This document shows, one piece after another, positions 36,330 through 47,659 of a stretch of 64,000 bases of DNA. Location of the stretch: assembly GCF_001010805.1 (NCBI RefSeq), contig NZ_CP011477.1, forward strand, positions 2,495,001 through 2,559,000, written 5' to 3'. The notes beneath the pieces were generated by a model that saw only the letters and a list, made by a program, of their open reading frames with translations, had not been told where the DNA came from and did not search any database. Within the stretch, counting starts at the first letter, position 1. The number at the start of each line of letters is the position of its first letter. The stretch is from Spongiibacter sp. IMCC21906. GTDB lineage: Bacteria > Pseudomonadota > Gammaproteobacteria > Pseudomonadales > Spongiibacteraceae. The position numbers and the translations under genes were made by a program.

Positions 36330-37022
36330 TTAGATTGGCAATGGCAGAGAATCCAAACCCGGCAACGCATCTAAACCAGGTAAAGCGTCTAGCCCCGGCA
36401 AAGCAGACAAGCCTGGAATAGGTAAACCACCATCGCTAAAGCCCATCAAGTTCCCTTGTAAATGATCAAGCAGTACCAAGAGCTCATCAACAATAGCCGT
36501 CACCTCACCCTGAATCACATCGGGATCAGCACTTGGCAGAGCATCCACAACATCAGTGACTTGATCAGTAATGCCACCACCACCCGCCAAGTCATCAGCT
36601 GCGGTATCAATTGTTTTTGTCAATTGCTCAAGAACGTCCGAACCCGCATCCAAGGGCAAGCCATCAAGACCAGGAATCGGCAAACCGCCATCACCTAAAG
36701 ATCCTAAAAGCGGCAGTGAATCCAGACCAGGGAGGCCACCGCCCCCCAAACCAGAAAGCAGGTCCAGGCCCGGAAGCCCACCACCCAGCGAACCCACAAT
36801 AGGCAGACCATCAAGACCAGGTAAACTTGGCACCCCACCGCCCAAGGCGTCCAAACCAGGCAGAGAACCCAGTGGAATCAAGCCAATCAAATCCAGCCCT
36901 GGTAGCGCATCCAGGCCCGGCAAAGGCAGCGCGCCGACAACAGGCACCTGAGCATTGGCAGACCCCATCATTGCAGTCAAACCACCCGCAAAAACAGCTG
37001 ACCTCAAAAGGTTATTTTTCAT
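36330..37022 (-). CDS. Secreted PGLD-repeat protein
   Basis: 230 residues with signal peptide 1-24 (cleavage ANA-Q). About ten copies of PGLD plus one PGLS, set in the pattern GGxLPGLDxLP, fill residues ~30-120 and again ~205-228. A helical, acidic, repeat-free middle (~125-195, SDVLEQLTKTIDTAADDL and similar) separates them. No Cys, almost no aromatics. I know no family for it; a fibrous or surface-matrix role is a guess. GGAG lies nine bases before ATG 37022. A CRP-type site lies about 130 bp upstream. Confidence 0.72.
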   Translation of the reverse strand: MKNNLLRSAVFAGGLTAMMGSANAQVPVVGALPLPGLDALPGLDLIGLIPLGSLPGLDALGGGVPSLPGLDGLPIVGSLGGGLPGLDLLSGLGGGGLPGLDSLPLLGSLGDGGLPIPGLDGLPLDAGSDVLEQLTKTIDTAADDLAGGGGITDQVTDVVDALPSADPDVIQGEVTAIVDELLVLLDHLQGNLMGFSDGGLPIPGLSALPGLDALPGLDALPGLDSLPLPI

Positions 37023-37115
37023 GACGTTTCACTCCAAGAAAACTGAATTCAAATCGTTATTTATCGCCTGATTGCTTGTTCATTAAACTATCAGCAACAG
37101 CATAAACTGATGTGC

Positions 37116-37121
37116 ATATTA
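37116..37121 (-). promoter_or_regulatory. Candidate -10 box of the PGLD-repeat gene
   Basis: TAATAT on the minus strand, placing the start near 37110 and the CRP-type site near -41.5, the class II position. Confidence 0.4.
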
Positions 37122-37141
37122 CGGGTTTATACCTATGCATC

Positions 37142-37161
37142 ATTGTGACGACCATCACAAT
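37142..37161 (-). promoter_or_regulatory. CRP/Vfr binding site
   Basis: Perfect 20-bp palindrome ATTGTGA-CGACCA-TCACAAT, an exact match to the TGTGA-N6-TCACA consensus. Upstream of the PGLD-repeat gene; activation from here is inferred. Confidence 0.7.
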
Positions 37162-37320
37162 TAACGATTTTTCCAAGGGGAGGTACGGCCTTAACGCTAA
37201 ACCACAGCCAACATCCGAAAACGGGGCAAGTCTAGCCATCATATCAAACTGTCAATCGACAAGAAAACGAGTAAAAGACTACCAACAAGCCAATCTAGTT
37301 TTCTGGCATCGTAAAACGAA

Positions 37321-37345
37321 AAAAGCAGCCATGAAGGCTGCTTTT
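37321..37345 (-). terminator. Rho-independent terminator after tRNA-Pro
   Basis: AGCAGCC-ATGAA-GGCTGCT stem (37324-37342), followed on the minus strand by TTTTTT. Confidence 0.8.
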
Positions 37346-37352
37346 TTTAAAA

Positions 37353-37429
37353 TGGTCGGAACGGCAGGATTTGAACCTGCGACCCCCACACCCCCAGTGT
37401 GGTGCGCTACCAGACTGCGCTACGCCCCG
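37353..37429 (-). tRNA. tRNA-Pro (GGG)
   Basis: 77-base cloverleaf: acceptor CGGGGCG pairs with CGTTCCG, and the CCA end is encoded. The anticodon stem CCACA/TGTGG holds loop CTGGGGG, anticodon GGG; the T-loop is GGTTCAAATC. Followed by a strong terminator; the merR gene lies upstream on the same strand. Confidence 0.96.
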
Positions 37430-37443
37430 AAATCAGGGCAGGC

Positions 37444-37472
37444 ATAATACCCCAAGAGATTAATAGAGTGAA
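37444..37472 (-). promoter_or_regulatory. Candidate tRNA-Pro promoter
   Basis: TTCACT-N17-TATTAT on the minus strand, about 15 bp before the tRNA. The -35 is moderate. Confidence 0.45.
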
Positions 37473-37473
37473 C

Positions 37474-37830
37474 CTATCTTTTTAAAAACTTTAACAATTC
37501 TTCCAGTTCACCTAGCATTTGTTTAATAACTAAACGCGTCTGCGATGCTTCATCTTTTGCGACCTCACCGGTCATTCGCTGGCGGGCACCACCGATGGTG
37601 TAACCCTGCTCATATAGCAAGCTGCGAATTTGACGGATCATCAACACATCCTGGTGCTGATAATAGCGGCGATTACCCCGACGCTTAACAGGCGCGAGCT
37701 GGGGGAATTCTTGCTCCCAATAGCGAAGGACGTGCGGCTTTACACTGCAAAGCTCGCTGACTTCTCCAATGGTAAAATAGCGTTTGCCGGGAATGGGCGG
37801 CAACTCATCATTGTGGCTTGGTTCCAGCAT
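37474..37830 (-). CDS. MerR-family regulator next to ihfA
   Basis: 118 residues. N-terminal MerR winged helix: [26 protein letters not shown], then [30 protein letters not shown], and a short C-terminal coiled part without a metal-binding Cys motif. This gene follows ihfA in many Pseudomonas-type genomes; its targets are not defined. It overlaps the ihfA end by 23 bases and has GAGG three bases before ATG 37830, so coupling to ihfA is likely. Confidence 0.92.
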   Translation of the reverse strand: MLEPSHNDELPPIPGKRYFTIGEVSELCSVKPHVLRYWEQEFPQLAPVKRRGNRRYYQHQDVLMIRQIRSLLYEQGYTIGGARQRMTGEVAKDEASQTRLVIKQMLGELEELLKFLKR

Positions 37831-38113
37831 AATCCTCTACTCTGGATTTTAATTTTTGGCCGGGTCTAAACGTCACCACTCTACGGGCCGAGATAGGAAT
37901 CTCCTCTCCCGTTTTAGGGTTTCGCCCCGGCCGTTGGCTCTTATCCCTAAGATCAAAATTGCCAAACCCGGATATTTTAACCTGTTCGTTATTTTCCAAG
38001 CAGTGCCTGACCTGCTCGAAAAACAATTCGACCAGCTCTTTTGCCTCACGCTTGTTCAAACCAAGTTCTTCGTACAGCCGTTCAGCCATTTCGGCCTTGG
38101 TCAGAGACGTCAT
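37808..38113 (-). CDS. ihfA: Integration host factor alpha subunit
   Basis: 101-residue DNA-bending HU/IHF protein: ALTKAEM-like start ([20 protein letters not shown]), [26 protein letters not shown], and the arm signature [12 protein letters not shown] with the Pro that intercalates in DNA. Heterodimer partner of IhfB, which is encoded 15 kb away on the same strand. Follows pheT by three bases, its usual place, so it is expressed with the translation operon. Confidence 0.97.
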   Translation of the reverse strand: MTSLTKAEMAERLYEELGLNKREAKELVELFFEQVRHCLENNEQVKISGFGNFDLRDKSQRPGRNPKTGEEIPISARRVVTFRPGQKLKSRVEDYAGTKPQ

Positions 38114-38116
38114 CCC

Positions 38117-40480
38117 TTAGTTCCTTAGTTTTGCGCCGAAGGCCTCCTGTAAGCGACTCACAACAGCCTCGACAAACTGATTTACTTCTTCTTCGTTTAG
38201 GGTGCGCGATGAATGCCGGAACGTCAAGCCTAGCGCAAGGCTTTTTCGTTCAGGATCAATGCCTTTACCTTGGTAAATATCAAAGAGCTTCAAGTTAATA
38301 AGGTAAGCCCCTGCCGACGCCCTTACCTCGTCCAGCAACTGCTGAGCAGGAAGGTGTTGATCAACAATAAGCGCCAAGTCCCGGCGAACCTCGGGGAAAC
38401 GCGATAGCTCTTGAAATGCAATATTACGCCGACGGGTAATAAAATCCAAAGAAATTTCAAAAACATAGACCGGACTTACAAAATCATACTTACGCTGCAA
38501 AGTGGGATGTAATGCGCCAATAACCCCCGCCAACTCGCCACCAACAAACACATCGGCGCACTGGCCAGGGTGCAGGGCTTTGTGAGTGCTGGCAGCAAAA
38601 CTCACCGTTTCATCCACACTGCCCAGTAAACTTTCCAAATCGCCTTTTAAGTCGAAAAAGTCTACCGAATCGGCACTGGCATTCCAGCTTTCGGGCTCAC
38701 GCCTACCGCACAATAACGCAGCTAGTGCGGGTGTTTGTTCAACAACATCAGCTTGTTGAACAAAGCGCAGGCCCGTTTCAAAAAAGCGAAGCCGGGATTG
38801 CTGACGCTTGCTATTGTGCATAGCCGCTTTTAATAAGCCCGGTAGCAGTGATGTGCGCATCTCTGCCATATCACTGGAAATAGGGTTGCGTAAGGCAACG
38901 GTCTTAAGGTCGCTTAATTCCGATTGCAGTGCCGGATCAACAAAACTGTAAGTGATCAGTTCTTGATAGCCTTTGCCAACCAATTGCTGGCGTACCACAG
39001 ACATTGGCCGACGATTTTCCGGTGCGTCTTTAATGACCAACTCACTACTAATAGGGCTTACCGGTAAGCGATTGTAGCCATACACCCGGGCCAGCTCTTC
39101 CAGCAGATCCACCTCAATGGTGATATCAAAACGCCAGCTGGGTGGAACCACATTCCAGCCCTCTTCCCGACGCTCTACGGCCATTCCCAGGCCAGATAAA
39201 ATCGACTCTACATCTTTAGCGAGCAGAGCCATACCCAGCAGCTTTTCTATCCGCCCTTCTCTCAGAAAAATAGATTGGGCTTTTGGAAGCGCATGACTTT
39301 CTGCGGTGATCAGCGGTCCAGCCTCGCCACCACAAAGCGTTAAAATCAGCTCACTGGCACGCTCCATAGCTCTAGTACAAAGCTGATAATCCACCCCGCG
39401 CTCAAAGCGGTGTGAGGAATCAGTGTGCAAGCCGTAACTACGGGCGCGACCGGCAATTTTGTCGGGCGCAAAAAATGCCGCTTCTAAAAACAGATGTTTG
39501 GTATTGGCGGTAACTGAAGAAGGTTCTCCCCCCATAATACCCGCCAAGGCTAATGGCTTGCTGTGATCGGCAATAACCAGGCTGTCAGGTTTTAGCTCCA
39601 AGGTCTGGCCATCTAGCATTGCTAGCGCATCACCCGCTTTTGCTTTTCGGACCACGATGCCGCCATCGATCTGATCCAGGTCGAAGGCATGCATGGGCTG
39701 TCCCAGCTCCAGCATGATGTAGTTGGTCGCATCTACTACCGCATCGATGCTGCGCAAACCACAACGGCGCAAGCGTTCCTGCAACCAAAGCGGACTGGGA
39801 CGGCTCACATCCACGTTGCGAAGCACCCGTCCCACATAACGAGGGCAGTCTTCATCGGCCTCAAGCTCAACGGTCAAGGTCTCATTGTGGCTGGCCGCAA
39901 TACTGCCATCGCCGTGATCAACGAAGGGCATGTCGTTCAGTACCGCTGCCTCACGAGCAATACCACGTATGCTCAAACAGTCGGCCCGGTTCGGGGTTAA
40001 ACCCAGTTCGATAACCGTGTCATTCAAGTTCAAGTACTGGTGTAATTCTTCGCCAACCGGCGCGTCGAGCGGCAATTCCAACAAACCATCGGAGCTGTCG
40101 GCCATGCCCAACTCTTGTTCGGCGCAAAGCATCCCGAAGGATTCCACACCACGAAGCTTGGCTTTTTTGATTTTGAAATTATCGGGCAATACCGCACCGA
40201 CTTTGGCCAAGGGGACTTTGATGCCCGCCCGCGCATTGGCCGCACCGCACACAATCTGTACCGTCTCATCGCCAGCATTCACGCTGCATACTTGCAGTTT
40301 CTGAGCGTCAGGATGGGGCTCAGCACTCAGAATTTCTGCCACTACCACACCGCGGAACTGGCCCGCTACGGGTTCGATGGCATCCACTTCCAAACCGGCC
40401 ATGGTTAATTGTGCTGCGAGATCATCGGTATCCGTGCTGGGATCAACCCACTCTCGCAACCACTGTTCGCTGAATTTCAT
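38117..40480 (-). CDS. pheT: Phenylalanyl-tRNA synthetase beta subunit
   Basis: 787-residue beta chain of the (alpha-beta)2 enzyme: N-terminal tRNA-binding OB fold (VVAEILSAEPHPDAQKLQV), B3/B4 editing domain in the middle, B5 and a C-terminal ferredoxin-like anticodon-binding domain (SRFPEVRRDLALIVD, LALGLTFRHSSRTLNEEEV). Normal length is ~790-800. AAGGA precedes ATG 40480. Operon with pheS upstream and ihfA downstream. Confidence 0.97.
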   Translation of the reverse strand: MKFSEQWLREWVDPSTDTDDLAAQLTMAGLEVDAIEPVAGQFRGVVVAEILSAEPHPDAQKLQVCSVNAGDETVQIVCGAANARAGIKVPLAKVGAVLPDNFKIKKAKLRGVESFGMLCAEQELGMADSSDGLLELPLDAPVGEELHQYLNLNDTVIELGLTPNRADCLSIRGIAREAAVLNDMPFVDHGDGSIAASHNETLTVELEADEDCPRYVGRVLRNVDVSRPSPLWLQERLRRCGLRSIDAVVDATNYIMLELGQPMHAFDLDQIDGGIVVRKAKAGDALAMLDGQTLELKPDSLVIADHSKPLALAGIMGGEPSSVTANTKHLFLEAAFFAPDKIAGRARSYGLHTDSSHRFERGVDYQLCTRAMERASELILTLCGGEAGPLITAESHALPKAQSIFLREGRIEKLLGMALLAKDVESILSGLGMAVERREEGWNVVPPSWRFDITIEVDLLEELARVYGYNRLPVSPISSELVIKDAPENRRPMSVVRQQLVGKGYQELITYSFVDPALQSELSDLKTVALRNPISSDMAEMRTSLLPGLLKAAMHNSKRQQSRLRFFETGLRFVQQADVVEQTPALAALLCGRREPESWNASADSVDFFDLKGDLESLLGSVDETVSFAASTHKALHPGQCADVFVGGELAGVIGALHPTLQRKYDFVSPVYVFEISLDFITRRRNIAFQELSRFPEVRRDLALIVDQHLPAQQLLDEVRASAGAYLINLKLFDIYQGKGIDPERKSLALGLTFRHSSRTLNEEEVNQFVEAVVSRLQEAFGAKLRN

Positions 40481-40539
40481 TTTTTATCCTTGATACCCTG
40501 TTTTTTTGAGTTAATTACGGTACTGACAACCTGGGTGAC

Positions 40540-41577
<1,038 letters not shown>

Positions 41578-41630
41578 CTAGCACAGCACTTAGAAAGAGC
41601 CATGCAAAAATACTGTAGATTACTGTTTTA

Positions 41631-41668
41631 CAAACAAAATAGGGAAAGAGCCAGGCTCTTTCCCTATT
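41631..41668 (-). terminator. Hairpin between rplT and pheS
   Basis: Perfect 15-bp stem AATAGGGAAAGAGCC / GGCTCTTTCCCTATT with a one-base centre, followed on the minus strand by TTTTGTTTG. Terminator of rplT; the position matches the pheST attenuator of enteric bacteria. Confidence 0.75.
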
Positions 41669-41710
41669 CGACGTGCATATTCCCTTGCCACTTACCGCGG
41701 CGCAGGAGGA

Positions 41711-42067
41711 TCAGGCCAGAGCTGTTTTTGCACGCTCAACGATGCTGGCAAATGCCTCTTTATCGTGAACAGCTATGTCAGATAGCACACGGCGATCCAA
41801 AGCGATATCCGCTTTTTTCAGACCGGCGATCAAACGGCTGTAGCTCAGACCATTGGCCCGAGAAGCAGCATTGATGCGCGTGATCCAAAGTGCACGGAAG
41901 GTACGTTTCTTAACACGACGGTCACGGTAAGCATACTGACCTGCTTTGATTACAGCTTGCTTAGCAACACGATAAATCCGTGAGCGCGCACCGTAATAAC
42001 CTTTGGCTTGTTTCAAAATTTTCTTGTGACGGCGATGGGCGGTCACACCACGTTTTACGCGGGGCAT
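41711..42067 (-). CDS. rplT: 50S ribosomal protein L20
   Basis: 118 residues, full length. Basic N-terminus typical of L20 ([24 protein letters not shown]), then [16 protein letters not shown]-type core. Binds 23S rRNA early in 50S assembly; in enteric bacteria it also represses the rpmI-rplT mRNA. GAGGA before ATG. Usual position after rpmI. Confidence 0.98.
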   Translation of the reverse strand: MPRVKRGVTAHRRHKKILKQAKGYYGARSRIYRVAKQAVIKAGQYAYRDRRVKKRTFRALWITRINAASRANGLSYSRLIAGLKKADIALDRRVLSDIAVHDKEAFASIVERAKTALA

Positions 42068-42099
42068 AATGTCTTCCTCTTAATCTTGATGACTTCGGC

Positions 42100-42294
42100 T
42101 TAAATGGCACGCAACATACGGTCTACCAATACTTTGTCCGACTTATGGACAGCACTGGTACCGCGTAGTTGACGCTTACGCTTGGTGGTCATCTTGGTCA
42201 AGATGTGACTTTTATGGGCGCTTTTACGCTTATAACCGCTACCGGTTTTTTTAAAGCGCTTCGCCGCTCCGCTGTGAACCTTTACTTTTGGCAT
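42100..42294 (-). CDS. rpmI: 50S ribosomal protein L35
   Basis: 64 residues, full length: [20 protein letters not shown] and the [18 protein letters not shown] region typical of L35. It sits between infC and rplT, 32 bp before rplT. Confidence 0.98.
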   Translation of the reverse strand: MPKVKVHSGAAKRFKKTGSGYKRKSAHKSHILTKMTTKRKRQLRGTSAVHKSDKVLVDRMLRAI

Positions 42295-42345
42295 CGTTAG
42301 ATACTCCGCATTGCATTTTTCGTTTAAGTAGGCCCAAAGAGCTCG

Positions 42346-42882
42346 CTACTTTTTCTTTTTCGGGGCAATGACCATCGTCGCTTGGCGGCCTTCCATCTTC
42401 GGAAATTGCTCTACAGCGCCGTATTCAGCGAGGTCTGCTTCAACTCGCTGCAACAACTGTATGCCTAATTCCTGGTGGGCCATCTCACGACCGCGGTAAC
42501 GCAGGGTTACCTTGGCTTTATCCCCATGCTCGAGGAAACGTATCAGGTTGCGCAGTTTTACCTGATAATCCCCATCATCCGTCCCAGGTCGGAATTTAAC
42601 TTCCTTAACCTGAGTCCGAACCTGGTTTTTTCGGGCCGCAGCTTGCTGCTTTTTGGCCTCGAAAACATGTTTACCATAGTCCATGATTTTACAGACTATT
42701 GGGTCCGAATCTGCGATTTGGACCAAATCTAGTGTAACTGCTTCTGCCGCCTTCAGGCCCTCAGCAAGCGGAACGATGCCTACCTGGTTGCCATCTTGAT
42801 CGATCAGTCTGATCTCACGGGCTTCAATGTCACCATTAATTAGCGCTTTTTTACTGCGCCCTTTTGCGTTATCGCGTTTAAT
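42346..42882 (-). CDS. infC: Translation initiation factor IF-3 (AUU start)
   Basis: 178 residues once the rare AUU start at 42882 is used. It lies eight bases after GGAG and two bases beyond the thrS stop, and gives [20 protein letters not shown], then [20 protein letters not shown], the N-terminal domain of IF-3. ATG/GTG/TTG-only calling sees just the last 126 residues from an internal TTG. C-terminal domain: [32 protein letters not shown], ending APKKKK. IF-3 checks start codons, and its own AUU start gives autoregulation. Confidence 0.95.
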   Translation of the reverse strand: MKRDNAKGRSKKALINGDIEAREIRLIDQDGNQVGIVPLAEGLKAAEAVTLDLVQIADSDPIVCKIMDYGKHVFEAKKQQAAARKNQVRTQVKEVKFRPGTDDGDYQVKLRNLIRFLEHGDKAKVTLRYRGREMAHQELGIQLLQRVEADLAEYGAVEQFPKMEGRQATMVIAPKKKK

Positions 42883-42884
42883 TG

Positions 42885-44813
42885 CTAATTCTCCGGGTTT
42901 GCGCGGCCTCTATGAGCCACGCCTTCAGCGAGAAGGTTTGCAAGGTCATCTAAAGAGAGTGAACCAAGGTCCTCGCCGCTACGTGCACGCACCGATACGG
43001 TCCCCGTTTCCACTTCCTTGTCACCAACGACAAAGAGATACGGGACCTTCTGAATTGTGTGCTCGCGGATTTTAAAGCCGATCTTCTCATTTCTCAAGTC
43101 CGCATCGACTCTAAACCCACGTTCTTGCAGGAAATCTTCCACTTTAGAGACAAATCCAGCCTGTTTGTCCGTAATATTACAAACAACCGCTTGCACCGGC
43201 GCCAACCAAAGTGGAAATGCGCCCTCGTAGTGTTCGATCAGAATCCCGATAAAACGTTCGAAAGAACCCAAAATAGCTCGGTGCAACATCACTGGCGTTT
43301 GGCGTTCACCCGCTTCATCCACATACTGAGCACCAAGGCGGCCCGGCATAGAGAAATCGACCTGAATTGTGCCCAATTGCCATACCCGACCGATGCAATC
43401 CTTCAAAGAAAACTCAATTTTGGGACCGTAAAACGCGCCCTCACCCGGCAGTTCTTCCCAGGGCAGTGATTTACTGTCCAGCGCCAAAGCCAGCGACTGC
43501 TCGGCTCGATCCCAGTCCTCGTCGCTACCAACCCGTTGCTCTGGGCGAGTCGACAAACGATAAATCACTTCACTAAAACCAAAATCGGCATAGACGTCGT
43601 GAAGGAAGTCGATAAAGTCTGCCACTTCACTTTGAATTTGGCCCTCTGTACAGAAGATATGTGCATCATCCTGCACAAACCCCCGGACGCGCATAATGCC
43701 ATGCAAGGAACCAGAAGGTTCATTGCGATGACAGCTACCAAACTCAGCCAAACGCAGCGGCAAATCACGATAGCTGCGTAAACCCTGATTAAACACCTGC
43801 ACATGGCAAGGGCAGTTCATAGGTTTAACCGCAAACTGACGATCATCCGCCGTCAGCGTAAACATGCCGTCACTGAATTTATCGGCGTGACCAGATTTTT
43901 CCCACAAAGAAATATCCACCACCTGAGGGGTTTTGATCTCTTTGTAGCCATGCTGGCGCTGCTTAAGCCGCATGTATTGCTCAATGCCCTGATAAATGCT
44001 CCAGCCTTTTGGATGCCAAAACACCATACCGGGCGCTTCTTCCTGCATATGGAATAAATCTAATTTCTTAGCCACTTTGCGATGATCCCGCTTGGCTGAC
44101 TCTTCCATAATGCGCATGTGTTGCGCGAGCTGTTTTTTATCAGCAAATGCGGTGCCATAAATACGCTGCAGCATTTTATTATCAGAGTCGCCACGCCAAT
44201 AAGCGCCACTTACCCGCAACAATTTAAAATGCTTGCAGAAGCTCATATTGGGTACATGGGGGCCACGACACATATCCACGTATTCTTCGTGATAATAGAG
44301 ACCCGGCTTATCGTCTCGAGCCACATCTCGCTCAAGAATCTCTAACTTATAAGACTCCCCACGGGCCTCAAAGGTGGCGACGGCTTCTTCCCAACTGACT
44401 TTTTTCTTTACTACCGCATAGCCCGTTTTCACCAGCTCTTTCATGCGCGTTTCTAGCTTTTCCAGATCTTCCTCGGTAAGCATATGATCGAGGTCAACAT
44501 CATAGTAAAAACCGCTATCGATAGTGGGGCCAATCGCCATTTTGGCTTCTGGCCACAATTGCTTTAAGGCGTGCCCCAAAAGGTGGGCACAAGAGTGGCG
44601 AATAATCTCCAGGCCATCTTCATCCTTGGCCGTAAACAGGGTCAGCTCGGCATCATCGGTAATCACATCGCTGGCATCACGACGCACGCCATTAACCCGA
44701 CCGCCCAAGGTCGCTTTGGCCAAGCCTGGACCGATATCGGCAGCAACATCCAGTACGCTAACAGGCTGGTCAAATTCACGTTGACTACCATCGGGGAGAG
44801 TAATGCGGGGCAT
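42885..44813 (-). CDS. thrS: Threonyl-tRNA synthetase
   Basis: 642 residues, class II. N-terminal TGS domain ([11 protein letters not shown]), SAD editing domain with [11 protein letters not shown], catalytic core with [12 protein letters not shown] (zinc Cys and His) and [22 protein letters not shown], and a C-terminal anticodon-binding domain. Start is ATG 44813 (MPRITL), seven bases after AAAGGA; the frame to 44855 has no support. In E. coli ThrS represses its own mRNA; I did not find the operator stem-loops here. Operon thrS-infC-rpmI-rplT. Confidence 0.97.
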   Translation of the reverse strand: MPRITLPDGSQREFDQPVSVLDVAADIGPGLAKATLGGRVNGVRRDASDVITDDAELTLFTAKDEDGLEIIRHSCAHLLGHALKQLWPEAKMAIGPTIDSGFYYDVDLDHMLTEEDLEKLETRMKELVKTGYAVVKKKVSWEEAVATFEARGESYKLEILERDVARDDKPGLYYHEEYVDMCRGPHVPNMSFCKHFKLLRVSGAYWRGDSDNKMLQRIYGTAFADKKQLAQHMRIMEESAKRDHRKVAKKLDLFHMQEEAPGMVFWHPKGWSIYQGIEQYMRLKQRQHGYKEIKTPQVVDISLWEKSGHADKFSDGMFTLTADDRQFAVKPMNCPCHVQVFNQGLRSYRDLPLRLAEFGSCHRNEPSGSLHGIMRVRGFVQDDAHIFCTEGQIQSEVADFIDFLHDVYADFGFSEVIYRLSTRPEQRVGSDEDWDRAEQSLALALDSKSLPWEELPGEGAFYGPKIEFSLKDCIGRVWQLGTIQVDFSMPGRLGAQYVDEAGERQTPVMLHRAILGSFERFIGILIEHYEGAFPLWLAPVQAVVCNITDKQAGFVSKVEDFLQERGFRVDADLRNEKIGFKIREHTIQKVPYLFVVGDKEVETGTVSVRARSGEDLGSLSLDDLANLLAEGVAHRGRANPEN

Positions 44814-45001
44814 AGCGAATCCTTTTACAGTGGTGGCCCCTACGAAAGGCCACATGACTAAAATATGAGGTTTTAACGAGGGCGAACATTATCCACGTTG
44901 ATGATTAACGCTGCAAGAAAGATGCATCCTGAAATCACTAACCGATTTTGAAAGAACCCACGAAAATGGAGAACTATAAGGGGGTGCATCGATGAGGGAA
45001 T

Positions 45002-45078
<77 letters not shown>

Positions 45079-45183
45079 AAGGGCTGATCTGCATTTGCGC
45101 AGTCATTGTTGAACAGTTTTTGACAGCTGGCTTCGACCTCAGCTTGAGGGCGATCAACTACGCTAGCTGCCTGAACGACGCGC

Positions 45184-45212
45184 ATTATAGTCAGGCCGTT
45201 CAAACAGCACAA
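45184..45212 (-). promoter_or_regulatory. tRNA-Val promoter
   Basis: TTGTGC-N17-TATAAT on the minus strand, then a GC-rich start region; about 105 bp before the tRNA and just after the uvrB stop. Confidence 0.55.
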
Positions 45213-45224
45213 CCTTAAACCGCG

Positions 45225-47252
45225 TTAACTGATAAACATCTGCTGTTTGATTTCGACTAACTTATCTCTAACCCGGGCCGCCGCTTCAAAATCCAGGTTC
45301 TTCGCATGGCCCTGCATTTCTTGCTCAAGCTTTTTCAACAGCTTGGCAAGCTCATCCTTCGACAGACGTTCCGCATCCACCAGGTAATCACCGCTGGGTT
45401 CAGCCACTTTACGCTGATCACCACGCCGCTTGCCCTTGGAACCAGGCACCGCACCGGCATCAAGAATATCGGCAATAGACTTAGTAACACCAACGGGAGT
45501 AATGTCATGCTCTTCATTAAACGCAAGTTGCTTTTTCCGACGCCGCTCAGTCTCTTCAATCGCCCGCTGCATAGACCCGGTAATTTTATCGCCGTACAAA
45601 ATTGCCTTGCCATGCAGGTTTCGGGCAGCCCGGCCAATGGTTTGGATAAGAGAGCGATCAGAGCGAAGAAAACCTTCTTTATCAGCATCCAAGATGGCGA
45701 CCAACGAGACCTCCGGCATGTCCAAACCTTCTCGCAACAAGTTAATGCCGACCAGTACATCAAACTTACCCAACCGAAGGTCGCGAATAATCTCCACCCG
45801 CTCTACCGTATCAATATCGGAATGTAGGTAACGGCACCTCACGCCATGTTCATCCAAGTATTCGGACAGATCCTCTGCCATCCGCTTAGTTAACGTGGTT
45901 ACCAGCACCCGTTCTCCCACCTCAACTCGAAGTCCAATTTCAGATAAAAGATCATCCACTTGAGTCGTTGCGGGTCGAACCTCAAGTTGAGGATCCACCA
46001 AACCTGTAGGCCGCACCACTTGTTCCACGACTCTTGCAGCATGCTCTTTCTCATAGGGGCCAGGCGTTGCTGAAACAAAAATTAGCTGCGGAACCAAACG
46101 CTCCCACTCTTCAAACTTCATCGGCCGATTATCCAGCGCGGAAGGCAAGCGAAAACCGTATTGAACCAGTGTTTCTTTTCGCGAGCGGTCGCCTTTGTAC
46201 ATCGCACCTATTTGCGGAATAGTGACGTGAGATTCATCAATTACCACCAGGGCATCAGGTGGCAAATAATCAAATAGTGTTGGCGGTGCCTCGCCGGGCT
46301 CACGTCCGGACAGGTAGCGAGAGTAGTTTTCTATCCCGTTGCAATAACCAAGCTCTCGAATCATCTCCAAATCATAGCGAGTACGCTGCTCAAGGCGCTG
46401 CGCCTCAACCAGCAAGTCGTTTTCACGGAGGTGGGCTAGCCGCTCAACCATCTCTTCTTCTATACGATCTACCGCTTTTAGTAGTGTTTCGCGCGGCGTG
46501 ACATAATGGCTTTTGGGGTAGATGGTAATTCGAGGCAGCTTACCAAAAGACTCACCCGTTAACGGATCAAACCGCGTAATTGTCTCAATCTCATCATCAA
46601 ACAGCTCGACACGAATCGCATCTTTATCGCTCTCTGCTGGGAACACATCAATAACATCGCCCCGCACTCGATAAGTGCCGCGCTGAAAAGCAACATCATT
46701 CCGCTTGTACTGCAGCTCTGCCAGCCGCCGGAGCAACTTGCGCTGATCAATACGCTCACCCCGCACCAAGTGCAGCACCATTTTAAAATACTGCTCGGGG
46801 TCACCCAGACCGTATATTGCAGACACCGAGGCAACAATAATGGCATCTGAGCGCTCCATCAGCGCCTTTGTCGCCGATAAGCGCATCTGTTCAATGTGGT
46901 CGTTGATAGAAGCGTCTTTTTCTATAAACGTATCTGACGCGGGTACATAGGCCTCTGGCTGGTAGTAGTCATAGTAAGAAACAAAATACTCCACCGCGTT
47001 TTCAGGAAAGAACTCCTTAAATTCACCGTAAAGCTGCGCAGCCAAGGTCTTGTTAGGGGCCATAACTATCGTCGGGCGCTGCAGCTCTTTCACAACATGA
47101 GCAATACTAAACGTCTTACCCGAACCCGTTACACCCAGCAGCGTCTGAGCGTGTAAACCCGCGTTCAGCCCCTCCACCAGGCCAGCAATGGCCTTGGGCT
47201 GATCGCCTGCTGGCTCAAACTTGGAAACTACTTTAAACGCTCTGCTCATCAA
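45225..47252 (-). CDS. uvrB: UvrABC system protein B
   Basis: 675 residues, the damage-verifying subunit of nucleotide excision repair. Walker [11 protein letters not shown], beta-hairpin region [19 protein letters not shown], Walker B VIDESHV, helicase motifs ([22 protein letters not shown]) and the C-terminal UVR domain ([22 protein letters not shown]) that contacts UvrC. Normal length ~670. I see no convincing LexA box upstream. Single gene; start is either of two adjacent Met codons. Confidence 0.97.
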   Translation of the reverse strand: MMSRAFKVVSKFEPAGDQPKAIAGLVEGLNAGLHAQTLLGVTGSGKTFSIAHVVKELQRPTIVMAPNKTLAAQLYGEFKEFFPENAVEYFVSYYDYYQPEAYVPASDTFIEKDASINDHIEQMRLSATKALMERSDAIIVASVSAIYGLGDPEQYFKMVLHLVRGERIDQRKLLRRLAELQYKRNDVAFQRGTYRVRGDVIDVFPAESDKDAIRVELFDDEIETITRFDPLTGESFGKLPRITIYPKSHYVTPRETLLKAVDRIEEEMVERLAHLRENDLLVEAQRLEQRTRYDLEMIRELGYCNGIENYSRYLSGREPGEAPPTLFDYLPPDALVVIDESHVTIPQIGAMYKGDRSRKETLVQYGFRLPSALDNRPMKFEEWERLVPQLIFVSATPGPYEKEHAARVVEQVVRPTGLVDPQLEVRPATTQVDDLLSEIGLRVEVGERVLVTTLTKRMAEDLSEYLDEHGVRCRYLHSDIDTVERVEIIRDLRLGKFDVLVGINLLREGLDMPEVSLVAILDADKEGFLRSDRSLIQTIGRAARNLHGKAILYGDKITGSMQRAIEETERRRKKQLAFNEEHDITPVGVTKSIADILDAGAVPGSKGKRRGDQRKVAEPSGDYLVDAERLSKDELAKLLKKLEQEMQGHAKNLDFEAAARVRDKLVEIKQQMFIS

Positions 47253-47370
47253 GAACTTCCAGCCACTGTAAACCCTCCATCTTACTCCCCCTACGCGGCT
47301 AGCTCAAAAATCGCTAAGCCTCGGATAAGTCAACGAAAAGCGTGAAAACAAGAAAATCCCCGGCCAAGGG

Positions 47371-47399
47371 TTGACGCTTCTGAGAAACATCATTAATAT
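47371..47399 (+). promoter_or_regulatory. tRNA-Asn promoter
   Basis: TTGACG-N17-TAATAT, followed by a GC-rich discriminator (GCGCGGCC), the pattern of growth-rate-controlled stable RNA promoters. Confidence 0.8.
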
Positions 47400-47424
47400 G
47401 CGCGGCCTCAGCTGATGAAGCTGT

Positions 47425-47500
47425 TCCGCCTTAGCTCAGTTGGTAGAGCAAATGACTGTTAATCATTGGGTCGCTGGTTCGAGCCCAGCAGGCGGAGCCA
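47425..47500 (+). tRNA. tRNA-Asn (GTT)
   Basis: 76-base cloverleaf, CCA encoded. Acceptor TCCGCCT pairs with AGGCGGA, anticodon stem AATGA/TCATT with loop CTGTTAA, anticodon GTT. Confidence 0.96.
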
Positions 47501-47505
47501 AATTT

Positions 47506-47544
47506 AAAAGGCCTTTACGCTTTATAACGTAAAGGCCTTTTTTT
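47506..47544 (+). terminator. Terminator of tRNA-Asn
   Basis: AAAAGGCCTTTACG / CGTAAAGGCCTTTT perfect stem, followed by more T. Confidence 0.85.
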
Positions 47545-47659
47545 ATGCCAAAAATTTGTCCCCACCTCCCTCAGACACCGCAAGCTCATTACAAGAGAAA
47601 TTTTTGCCTACCCAAGCAGCAACGGGTTACATTGGTCTAAATCTCTATTGTGACGTCCT

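Noticed and set aside
41671-41690. Four-codon leader (MHVE) before the rplT-pheS hairpin as a pheM-like peptide
   Set aside because: No Phe codons, so it cannot sense Phe-tRNA in the known way; kept only as a remark.
47253-47330. LexA box upstream of uvrB
   Set aside because: No CTGT-N8-ACAG-like dyad found.
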